DNA from: Scheffersomyces stipitis CBS 6054
Lineage: Eukaryota > Ascomycota > Pichiomycetes > Serinales > Debaryomycetaceae
Length of the DNA: 64,000 nucleotides
Assembly: GCF_000209165.1 (NCBI RefSeq)
Contig: NC_009068.1
Span: forward strand, 310,001-374,000
Direction of reading: 5' to 3'
The notes beneath the pieces were generated by a model. That model had not been told where the DNA came from, made no database searches, and worked only from the letters and a program-made list of their open reading frames with translations. Both the position numbers and the translations under genes were made by a program. Each line of letters begins with the position of its first letter. Position 1 is the stretch's first letter. Shown here in pieces: positions 19,243 through 27,603 of the stretch.

Positions 19243-21354
19243 GATAGTGGGTGTCGTGACTTTTTGTAGTATGGAGTTGAGATCTGGGGAGAATGTGGAA
19301 ACTGTGAATGTGTATTCTATATATGTAGATTTTGCAGATAGTGTATTTACTTTATAATACCTATGAGCAAGATCTTATGGACTTCGAGATGGTACGATTC
19401 TATAACCGAATGCACATCAGATCAAGACCAACCCGACAAATATACTCTCTGTTATGAATTCTTCCTCTAAGCTAGTGTTGCTCTAGTAAGAGTGTGGTTG
19501 CAAGAGATTATACACACGACTGGATACGATTCTGAAACTGGAAAAAATACACGGGACTTCACCGATTCAAAACCAAAACACAATAAGGACGGAATGCACA
19601 ATCAAACAGGCAAAAACAGAACTGAATCTAATCAAAATGAAAGAAAAAAAAACAGACAGCTCTTCAAATAAAGACAACCACGAGAATTACAAGAAAACAA
19701 ACCCCAGTTGCAGTGGCTATGATATGGGTCACGTGAAGATAAGAACCCCAAACTGCCCGCAAACTTGCTTAGCCCGCTACAGTGGTCATTTGGCCCCAAC
19801 CCGAGGGTAAAGTATTATCGGTACCGGGAAATTTGAAAATCGACCTCTCTGAGAAATGTCGCCCCAACAAGAATAGTGCAGCCTTCCAGAAGACGGTCTT
19901 CTTCTATCAACCGCTTTGTCTCCCAATATCAATACATAGTTGCCTTAAACTCAATTTGAGTCTGTGTTAAATATTCGATTTTCAATATACATATAGAGAT
20001 ACGAAAGCGCACTAAGATTAAGCAATAAAACAAAAAAAAAACTAGATCAAATTCGACTCTTTTGCAGCCGCAACCAACTGGGTAAAATCAAAGAGGTTCC
20101 TTATTCAAACAAGTTGAAAAACAGTTCACCGAGTGCTGAATCCAGCTTTGAATACTTTCCGTGTGTATTTGATTGGCAGCTTCGGTGATTCTCACTGAAA
20201 AATTTTCAAAAGGCAATAATCGTTCACGTCTCAAGTGATAATTCGAGAACCGACCATTTTGCGCATTGAAGAATTTTTTGGATCTTTAGTGATCAAATAC
20301 TGGTCAAAACTCGGATCTCCTTATGCTAAGTTGGGTCATATTTACATATATCCTAACGATGTCCTTCTGAACAAGATTTTCTCATTTCTGCTTCCATTTT
20401 ACCATCCGACAGTTCTGTACGTGCAAACAGCTGGATTTATAGTGTCACGTGAAAATATCAAAATGTTTCTGCTTCAAAATGTTTCTGCTAACAGGTATAC
20501 GCAAAAGTATATGCCGAGGAAGCAGAGAGGCTGCTCAGAAGAACGTTAAGAAGACAGTTTTGGATCCAGAAGCGATGTCTTTAATTCTTGATTTCACTCT
20601 TTAAGCGGATGTGTTTCGACTGTATCACTTCATTTTTGTATGTAGTCTACTATTTGATCCGGAATCATTTACAGACCCTGAAATACTACTTGAGAACTGG
20701 ATTCAGTTCATTTTCATCGTTTTCATCTCATATCCATTTAGTATCTGTTTTGTTCTATTTTCTGCAATTTTCGTATTTCATACTTCTATGCAAAAATTGA
20801 AGTCTCCTTCCACTTTGTAGAAGTCATCGCATCCTTTATATATATGAGCCAAGCTATTGCAATTGCCGTTTGGATCCAATTGTGGCTCTCGCTTATAGAC
20901 GGAACTCGAGTTTCTACCAGACTGCGAAGAGCTGATGAGATCTGAAAATAGCTGAGAAAAAACCACCTGAAAACCACGGAAACAACGCCTTTTAGGACCA
21001 CTCCCATTTCCCACTTCCTTGTCTAGGGAGACCGCTCCATTTTCTATATATGCTCCGTAATTACACCCATTTTGTCTGCTTAACCCGATAAGCCTTCCTC
21101 TGTTGCTGTGAACCGATAAAGCGGCATTCGTGGGATGCAGGACTTTCAGCCAGAATTTTTCAGTATATACCCTCCCTATTAAATTGGTTCATAAGACGGT
21201 GATCTCATTAGATGCCAGTGGGAAGATGAGCAGATCTGGTTTAGTAGGAAATTTTATATAAAGATTCATTTCGGGAAAGTTTTGCTTTTTTTGCTATTCC
21301 TAACAATTTTTTATTCATATTCCTTAACTTTTTAATCATACACCTCAACTTATC
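19243..21354. other. 2.1-kb divergent intergenic region (arrestin / FMO promoters)
   Basis: No gene is supported; the longest open frames (for example 20235-20549) show no family features. It contains GTCACGTGA at 19728-19736 and 20444-20452, the inverted repeat TGAAAAATTTTCA at 20196-20208 (an RRPE-like core), and a 16-bp tandem pair CAAAATGTTTCTGCTT / CAAAATGTTTCTGCTA at 20459-20490. The length suggests complex regulation of one or both flanking genes, or an unrecognised RNA. Confidence 0.5.
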
Positions 21355-22884
21355 ATGACTCAAGACGACGCAGTACACGCTGCTATCAAGAACATACACT
21401 CTATTGCTGTGATTGGTGCTGGTCCCTCTGGTGCTGGCTGTGTCAAAGCCCTTCTCAAAGAGAACAAGTTCGCCAAAGTTCAGGCTTTTGAAAAGAGGCC
21501 TGGATTCGGTGGCTTGTGGAACCATACCGACGAAACTGATGCCTTGACTACGCCTGTTCCTTCTGAAAAGTCCACATTAGATATCGAGCCCATCTTTAAC
21601 GAACAGACCGAACTGTACAAATGGGCTTCTCCAGTGTACGACTACCTTGACACAAATGTTCCTAAGGATATCATGACATATGCTGGAATCAAGTTCCCGG
21701 AAGAGTGTCCTGTATTTCCTCATAGATCTGATGTGTTGAAGTATATGGTTGAGTACAGCAAGGAGTTGATACCCTACATCAGATTCAATACCAAGGTCGT
21801 AGATCTCACTTTGCTTCCAGACCAGAAGTGGCAAGTAACTTCTAGGCTTGTGGTCAAAGAAACCAAAGGTGGAAAGGTGTCTTCTTCTGCTCCTGGATTC
21901 CAAGACACTGTAGAAATATATGATGCAGTAGTGATTGCTACCGGAAACTACGATGTTCCATACATTCCAGACAGGCAAGGAATGGCGGAATGGGCTGAGG
22001 CATATCCTGGTACCATTACTCACGTCAAATCGTACCGTAACCCCCAGCAGTTTGAGGCTGCTAAAGGTAAGATAGTAGTCGTTGGAAACTCGGCTTCTGG
22101 CGGAGACTTGGCCTATCAATTAGCTACTGAGTTGAAAAGAGACATCTACAAGTCGAAACGTTCGGAAAATTTGTTGCCTGCTGGACAAAGTGAGTTGATC
22201 AAGGACGTCCCAGACATTGTCAAATTCAACGTTAAGGATAGAAGCCTTGAGTTGAAGGATGGCTCGATCTTGCACGATGTCGACCATGTAATCTTTGCTA
22301 CGGGCTACTTGAAGTCATTCCCATTCTTGAACCACTTGAACGAGACCGACAAGCCACTTTTGACAGACGGTCATAAGGTCCACGGCAACTACCAACACAT
22401 TATCTTGTACAACTACCCCAACTTGGCCATCATCGGCTTGGCCAGATACGTCTTGCCCACCAGAACATCTGAAACTCAAGGGTGTTGGTTGGCCAAGATC
22501 TGGTCTGGCAGAGTTGCTTTACCTTCTGTAGAAGAAATGCAAGAATGGGAAGCTAAAAGAGTCGAATGGAAAGGCAATGGAAAGCAGTTCCATGACTTGC
22601 TTTTCCCAGAAGATGTCCATTACTGCAATACCTTGAATGGGCAAGTGTTAAAATCTGTTGAAAACGAGGACACAGAGAACAAGGGTTTGATTCCTCATAC
22701 CTGGGATAAGGAACAGACTGCGCTTCGTGGTTCCATCAAGGGAATCAAAGAAGCTTACATCCAATACAGGGCCAAAACTGGCAAATTGGCACACAGCTAC
22801 CAGGAATTGATAGATGCTCATTTCATCGACTCTTTCATCATCTCTGACGAAGACTTGAGGGCCAAGGGCTTTGACTTTAAGTAA
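21355..22884 (+). CDS. FMO1: flavin-containing monooxygenase
   Basis: The 509-residue product has the FAD-binding GAGPSG at residues 21-26 with a downstream Glu (EKRPGFGGLW), the NADPH-binding GNSASG fingerprint in the middle, and the FMO signature region in the variant form YPGTITHVKSY (Tyr replacing the usual first Phe of FxGxxxHxxxY). FATGY near residue 315 is the usual Asn-hydroxylase/FMO motif. Yeast Fmo1 oxygenates biological thiols such as glutathione and helps keep ER redox balance. No N-terminal signal or C-terminal membrane anchor is obvious; the protein is longer than Saccharomyces Fmo1 (about 430). A substrate other than thiols is possible. Confidence 0.88.
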   Translation: MTQDDAVHAAIKNIHSIAVIGAGPSGAGCVKALLKENKFAKVQAFEKRPGFGGLWNHTDETDALTTPVPSEKSTLDIEPIFNEQTELYKWASPVYDYLDTNVPKDIMTYAGIKFPEECPVFPHRSDVLKYMVEYSKELIPYIRFNTKVVDLTLLPDQKWQVTSRLVVKETKGGKVSSSAPGFQDTVEIYDAVVIATGNYDVPYIPDRQGMAEWAEAYPGTITHVKSYRNPQQFEAAKGKIVVVGNSASGGDLAYQLATELKRDIYKSKRSENLLPAGQSELIKDVPDIVKFNVKDRSLELKDGSILHDVDHVIFATGYLKSFPFLNHLNETDKPLLTDGHKVHGNYQHIILYNYPNLAIIGLARYVLPTRTSETQGCWLAKIWSGRVALPSVEEMQEWEAKRVEWKGNGKQFHDLLFPEDVHYCNTLNGQVLKSVENEDTENKGLIPHTWDKEQTALRGSIKGIKEAYIQYRAKTGKLAHSYQELIDAHFIDSFIISDEDLRAKGFDFK

Positions 22885-23023
22885 ACTACTGTAGACTAGA
22901 ATAAATTTTATATTAGGCATTTGACACTAATCAGAATATATATATGCTATAATACAAGGGGTTTTATTTGAATGATTACTGTAGATTACAATGTCGGATG
23001 ATAGGAATTTTGTTCTTTTCAAC

Positions 23024-23413
23024 CTATCGTTCCAAATTGATATTGTTACCAAACTTGGCATAGAGCTGTTTTTTCAAGTCGTCCAAACTCTCGTCGTAAG
23101 AGTCTATCAAATTGCTGGTTTCACTGATCTTGTCGGTCAACTTTTCGTTTTCCAATTCCACTTTCTCGACCGCTTTGGACACCTTCATATATATGAATAC
23201 CTCGCCGACTTTGTATTGAATCTTTTCGTCTTCATCGAGCAATTCGATTTCTAATGCCAAATCGTCAAGATACTCCTTTTCAGTCTTGAGCTTTTCTAAC
23301 ACAGCAAGCTGTTCGTCTTTCTTGCCAATGAGGGTCGAAAACTTGTTTATTTTCTGCTGGTCTTCCCACAACACTTCGGTTGTGTTTCTTTGCCCTTCAG
23401 GGAGAAGATCCAT
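23024..23413 (-). CDS. GIM3: prefoldin subunit 4
   Basis: From the ATG at 23413 the product is 129 residues, the usual length. It has the subunit-4 signature WEDQQKINKFSTLI, two long coiled-coil helices around a beta hairpin (YKVGEVFIYMKVS), and the conserved end LKKQLYAKFGNNINLE. Prefoldin is a cytosolic hexamer that delivers unfolded actin and tubulin to the chaperonin CCT. The open frame upstream of this Met has no ATG and no family similarity. It is convergent with the FMO gene (139 bp between stops). Confidence 0.92.
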   Translation of the reverse strand: MDLLPEGQRNTTEVLWEDQQKINKFSTLIGKKDEQLAVLEKLKTEKEYLDDLALEIELLDEDEKIQYKVGEVFIYMKVSKAVEKVELENEKLTDKISETSNLIDSYDESLDDLKKQLYAKFGNNINLER

Positions 23414-23842
23414 CTTGTTTTGGCTGGTGAAAGGAAGAAGACGAAGTGAAAAACTGATCCAGTGAAAATTACTGGACCTATGTTCGATCTCTAATTGGTA
23501 GCGCCGTCTAAAGTTTGAGTAGAGAATATACTGATTTGAGCAAGTGGAAGTTATGGGCAGAGGCACGAGTGATAAGACGAGAGAGATAGATACTTGGTGG
23601 GTTTACGGCCATGTCCAGCGGCAGAGAGAAGAACAGAAAAAGAGAAGAAGCGAAGAAGTGAAGAAGGAAGAATTCTGGTATGAAGTTTGGCTGTGAGGCT
23701 TACAAGAAATAGAAATCTGCAAGATGGACTGACAAATCTGGAAAATATAAATACAAATATATGAAGACGTTCTCCAGTCGAGACCAGGACGCGTCTGTTG
23801 ATGGAATTAATGGAAGTGGTAAGATCCGAAGCTGAAACCACA

Positions 23843-23874
23843 GATAAGCAAACTCAGGAAGATAAGCAGATAAG
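23843..23874 (+). promoter_or_regulatory. cluster of three GATAAG sites
   Basis: GATAAG occurs at 23843-23848, 23861-23866 and 23869-23874. Paired GATAAG elements bind Gln3/Gat1-type GATA factors and drive genes for poor nitrogen sources. Such control would suit a lysine-catabolic gene, but the cluster is about 1 kb from the LYC1 ATG and about 430 bp from the GIM3 ATG, so its target is uncertain. Confidence 0.4.
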
Positions 23875-23896
23875 AGATTGTTTTAGCTTCTTTTCC

Positions 23897-24599
23897 CATA
23901 GTTAAGGACTTCGCACTGGATCAGTTCTGGCTTTTTCCCATAGTTAATTTCCCATAGTTAAGTTCCCATAGTTAATTATCTTCACTTTCTGGCTGCTCCT
24001 AGTTAAGAAATCTGTTATCTTAAATGCGATTACAGTTGCGACTGCAGTTGCAGAAGAGGTCTTTCTATGGCAGTTTGGATCTTTCCTCTTCTCCATTTTC
24101 TCTCTTCTTTCTCTCTCCATTTCTTCTTTTTCACTCTCTACTATTTCCCATTTTTCCATTTTTCCATTTCTTCTTTACGGTATGACTCCGTTGCCTGGCC
24201 GAGTCATGCTTCCTTCCTCTCTCCTCTTCTGCCCAAATCTTCTCCAGGGTTCTGGTCTCCTCTCTTAGTGCCGTCCAGCTTTTTAGTAAGCGCAAGTGAG
24301 TGTCGCGTAATTTTCCTAATGCGGCGGCTCGGTGTCAACTAACGTTAGCATCCAAGTCTCAGATATCTGCAAAAAATACTTTTTAGCTCTGGGTATATAT
24401 AAACTGGCAGATCCACCACGAAACCGTTTTCTGCTCAGAAGAAACAAAACGACCAGATACACATTCACAGTTCGGTGTTGGAGCTCTAGCGAATTTCAAT
24501 TTATCCGCATTTATACTCTTTTGAGACTCACAGGCATCCTTTTCATAGTTAACAGCCATAGTTAACGTTTCGCTTAAATCATAGTTAACATCATAGTTG
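23897..24599 (+). repeat. two clusters of the nonamer CATAGTTAA
   Basis: Exact copies at 23897, 23939, 23953, 23967 (cluster 1) and 24544, 24557, 24580 (cluster 2), plus variants TAGTTAA at 24000 and CATAGTTG at 24592. Three copies in cluster 1 are spaced exactly 14 bp, and the first is 42 bp (3 x 14) before them. All are in the same orientation, toward the LYC1-like gene. Clustered same-strand copies suggest binding sites for a protein, though a decayed short tandem repeat is possible. Confidence 0.8.
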
Positions 24600-24847
24600 C
24601 CTCAGCAGAAGACAACGTTTGACATAGAATACACAGCATCGATAGTACAGACATCAAAAGTCGTCTCGATCCCAAGGCTGTTACATTATCTTCCTGTTCT
24701 GATATTCTACTGAATACTGATCTCATCTGGCCGATATTTTCCTATCTGGTCCTTAAAGTTGTTCATTACAGTTCTGATCTAGAAGCTGAATCATTAAAGG
24801 CTACATAATTTTCGTTGCCTCAGCCACCCATCTCACAGAATTTCATT

Positions 24848-26062
24848 ATGCCTTCTCCAGACTCTGCTGATCTCTACCAGTTGGAGCTCTTGACCGACTC
24901 CGAGTTGATCACCTTCACTAGAAAACAAAACTCACAATCCTGGAAGGGTAGGTTGTCTGCTGACGATTACGTCATTAGAGAAACGGTGTTGGGCAAGTCC
25001 AAAATGATCTCCCACAGTACCAATAAGTTGTTGGTATTTATGTTAAAGAAGAGAGGAGACGATACACCATTGAGTTCTATCGAATTGCTCATCAGAGACG
25101 GCTGGAGATTTGACTACGTAGATGGAAAAACTACCCAGAGGACTGTCTCGACAGGATGCATTGGTGGTGTCTTCACCTATCCTGAAAACAGAGGCAAAGG
25201 CTATGCCCGTATCATGGTCGATAAACTTGTAGATATAGCTGTAAAGGAGTACTTGGGCCCAGATGGCTTTGTATTCTTGTATTCGGAAGTGGGCGAATAC
25301 TATGCTAAAAACGGTTTCAAATCCTTCCCTGTGGATTTGGTCAATATTCCACTTCAGAATGTAGAAGCCATCGAAACTGAAGTCAGTGCAAACGTTTCGC
25401 CTATAAGCTACCATCAATTTGCTCCTTATTTGATGTCGCACAACAAGCAGGTTCGTCGCAAAATTGCAGCCAAAGTGGATGATGATCATTTGTCGAGGGT
25501 TACGTTGGTGCCTAATTCTGATATTGTAGACTGGTTTCATTTAAGAAGCAAGTACATCAGCTACAAGATGTTCCATGAAAAGAATGATAATGAGAGAATC
25601 GATTTCGTAAAGGAATCGTATGAACAAATAACCAAAAAATTTGACTCCCTCCAGCCCAACCACTTTGGTTTGGAACTCAAAGATGACAGCGGCAATCTTG
25701 TAGGCTACATTGTCTGGACCTACGATTGGTCCAATATGGAGGAAAATTATGCTACCGTTTTGAACATTTACGTTGCTGACGGTTATGACAGAGAAGAAAA
25801 GTCCCTTGTCTTGTTGAAGTTGTTAAGAAAGCATCTCCTTACCAACTCTGACAACGAAGGCCAAACCACCACGAAGATAGTCATTTGGGAATCAGAAGTT
25901 TCAACCTCTGTATTGAACTTCCTCACTCTGAAATGGTGCTCTAAGTCTGGACTCGAAAACGGCTCTAGATCGGCTATTTTGATCAATGATCCATCTTCCC
26001 AACAAAAGTTGCTCGATGGGAGTCTTATTTGGGACTATAACGATAAGTTGTCCTGGTTTTAG
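24848..26062 (+). CDS. LYC1: lysine N6-acetyltransferase-like GNAT protein (LYC1-type)
   Basis: From the first ATG (24848, MPSPDSADLYQLELLTD) the product is about 404 residues. The N-terminal half contains a GNAT fold with the acetyl-CoA loop GGVFTYPENRGKGYARIMVDKL and the following FLYSEVGEYYAKNGF strand-helix, a common GNAT ending. The C-terminal half repeats a weaker GNAT-like pattern (GYIVWTYDWSNMEENYATVLNIYV). This matches the fungal LYC1 family, in which the Yarrowia enzyme acetylates the side-chain amine of lysine as the first step of lysine use as nitrogen/carbon source. It has no membrane segment; cytosolic action is expected. It lies 226 bp before the BIO3-like gene on the same strand. 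Confidence 0.75.
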   Translation: MPSPDSADLYQLELLTDSELITFTRKQNSQSWKGRLSADDYVIRETVLGKSKMISHSTNKLLVFMLKKRGDDTPLSSIELLIRDGWRFDYVDGKTTQRTVSTGCIGGVFTYPENRGKGYARIMVDKLVDIAVKEYLGPDGFVFLYSEVGEYYAKNGFKSFPVDLVNIPLQNVEAIETEVSANVSPISYHQFAPYLMSHNKQVRRKIAAKVDDDHLSRVTLVPNSDIVDWFHLRSKYISYKMFHEKNDNERIDFVKESYEQITKKFDSLQPNHFGLELKDDSGNLVGYIVWTYDWSNMEENYATVLNIYVADGYDREEKSLVLLKLLRKHLLTNSDNEGQTTTKIVIWESEVSTSVLNFLTLKWCSKSGLENGSRSAILINDPSSQQKLLDGSLIWDYNDKLSWF

Positions 26063-26172
26063 TATGTTAATAGATCTATATATATATTGCTAGTATGGTG
26101 TGTACATGTAAGAGTAAATGTATTCTTGTATGTCATAGTAAAAGTATGTATTTCGGTATCGGAATTTTCATG

Positions 26173-26203
26173 CGACTATGAGTCGTGATGTGACTCGGAG
26201 TCA
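26173..26203. promoter_or_regulatory. two adjacent inverted repeats upstream of BIO3: CGACT-ATG-AGTCG and TGACTC-G-GAGTCA
   Basis: The first spans 26173-26185 with 5-bp arms, the second 26191-26203 with 6-bp arms; they are 5 bp apart and end 85 bp before the BIO3 ATG. Both share the GACT/AGTC core, and TGACTC is the Gcn4 half-site core. They lie in the 226-bp gap after LYC1, so BIO3 is the natural target. A dimeric basic-zipper or zinc-cluster activator is a plausible binder. Confidence 0.5.
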
Positions 26204-26288
26204 TTTTGAAAAATAATAGCGAACAGAAATAATTCTAATTCCTATCAAAAACAATTCTAGCAATTGTACTCATTACGTGCTGTTTAAG

Positions 26289-27572
26289 ATGAAGGGTCTT
26301 CGACAAAAACTCCTATATGACTCTAGGCATATTTGGCATCCATATACCTCCATGATTTCACCTTTGCCCTGTTATCATGTGAAATCTGCCTCTGGAGTGA
26401 GCTTACAATTATCCTCTGGAGAAACTCTCATAGATGGCATGGCCTCTTGGTGGAGTGCAATCCATGGATATAACCATCCACATCTCAACAAAGCTGCCCA
26501 TAACCAGATTGACAAAATGTCACATGTAATGTTTGGTGGGATCACCCATGATCCAGCCATTGACCTTTGTAAGCAGTTGCTCGATATGACCGATTCGAAT
26601 TTGACCAAGGTCTTTCTTGCTGATTCAGGTTCTGTAGCTGTAGAAGTAGCTTTGAAGATGGCTATGCAATACTGGCATAGTAAGGGTGAAAAACAAAGAA
26701 AGAGGTTTCTTACTATCAAACATGGATACCATGGAGACACCTTTGGAGCCATGGGCATTTGTGATCCTGTGAACTCTATGCATTCGATCTACACTGGTTA
26801 CCTTCCACAGAATCTTTTTGCTGAAGCTCCACATATTCGATTTGGTGAACAATGGGATGAAAAAGATATATCCAGCTTCAAGGCTATTCTTGAGAGGAAT
26901 TCAAAGGAAATAGCAGCTGTAGTTATCGAACCAATTCTTCAAGGGGCTGGAGGCATGAGAATGTATCATCCACAGTACCTCAAGCTGGTGTCTGAACTAT
27001 GCAAGCAGCATGGAGTATTGTTGATACTTGATGAGATTGCTACTGGATTCGGCAGAACTGGTAGACTTTTTGCCTATGAGCATGCTGGTATATGTCCTGA
27101 TATACTCTGCCTTGGAAAAGCCTTAACTGGAGGATACCTTACAATGAGTGCTGTCTTGACCAACGATGACGTTGCTGAGACCGTGAGCTCAGGAGAATCA
27201 GGATGTTTTATGCATGGCCCTACCTTCATGGCAAATCCCTTGGCAGCAGCCATAGCTTCTGCTAGCTTGGAACTTGTCAATGAAGGTAATTGGAAGACTC
27301 AAGTGAAGAGTATAGAAGATGTTTTAAAATTGGGGCTCAATCCTCTATCAGATCACCCTAAAGTTCAAGACGTACGTATTTTAGGAGGCGTTGGTGTTAT
27401 TGAGATGAAAAATCCAGTGGATATGGCTAGATGTCAAAAGGCACTCATTCAGTCAGGGGTATGGTTACGGCCCTTTGGCAAACTCATATACACAATTCCA
27501 CCATACATAGTAAGTAAGAGTGAACTCCTTAAGATCATAGATACTATGGGAATTCTTGTTGATATCAACTAA
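26289..27572 (+). CDS. BIO3: adenosylmethionine-8-amino-7-oxononanoate (DAPA) aminotransferase, bacterial BioA type
   Basis: Converts 7-keto-8-aminopelargonate to 7,8-diaminopelargonate in biotin synthesis, with S-adenosylmethionine the usual amino donor. The 427-residue protein has the BioA start HIWHPYTSM, then DGMASWWSAIHGYNHP, MSHVMFGGITH, FLADSGSVAVEVA, GYHGDTFGAM, the PLP region LDEIATGFGRTG, the PLP lysine in CLGKALTGG, FMHGPTFMANPLA and a C-terminal WLRPFGKLIYTIPPY. Length and motif spelling are very close to E. coli BioA as I recall it. Starts: the codon at 26277 is GTG; the first ATG is 26289, giving MKGLRQKLL. Saccharomyces BIO3 is documented as bacterial in origin, and this copy shows the same character while using yeast-like codons. 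No BIO4 (dethiobiotin synthetase) gene is visible in the window. Confidence 0.92.
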   Translation: MKGLRQKLLYDSRHIWHPYTSMISPLPCYHVKSASGVSLQLSSGETLIDGMASWWSAIHGYNHPHLNKAAHNQIDKMSHVMFGGITHDPAIDLCKQLLDMTDSNLTKVFLADSGSVAVEVALKMAMQYWHSKGEKQRKRFLTIKHGYHGDTFGAMGICDPVNSMHSIYTGYLPQNLFAEAPHIRFGEQWDEKDISSFKAILERNSKEIAAVVIEPILQGAGGMRMYHPQYLKLVSELCKQHGVLLILDEIATGFGRTGRLFAYEHAGICPDILCLGKALTGGYLTMSAVLTNDDVAETVSSGESGCFMHGPTFMANPLAAAIASASLELVNEGNWKTQVKSIEDVLKLGLNPLSDHPKVQDVRILGGVGVIEMKNPVDMARCQKALIQSGVWLRPFGKLIYTIPPYIVSKSELLKIIDTMGILVDIN

Positions 27573-27603
27573 GGTATATATTTATGGTGATGCAATATAA
27601 AAA

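Larger units (their letters stand above)
23414..24847. other. divergent intergenic region between GIM3 and LYC1 rich in short repeated motifs
   Basis: About 1.4 kb with no supported gene. Besides the GATAAG cluster and the CATAGTTAA arrays listed separately, it has a pyrimidine-rich tract at about 24078-24175 (runs of TTCTC and CCATTTTT) between the two nonamer clusters and an ACGCGT at 23789-23794. The density of repeated sites marks it as an extended regulatory region. Confidence 0.6.

Noticed and set aside
20235..20549. 104-codon open frame between the arrestin and FMO genes
   Set aside because: No domain, unusual composition and no conserved motif; likely chance.
26277..26288. Start of BIO3 at 26277
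   Set aside because: The codon is GTG, not used as a normal start in yeast nuclear genes; ATG at 26289 is 12 bp downstream.
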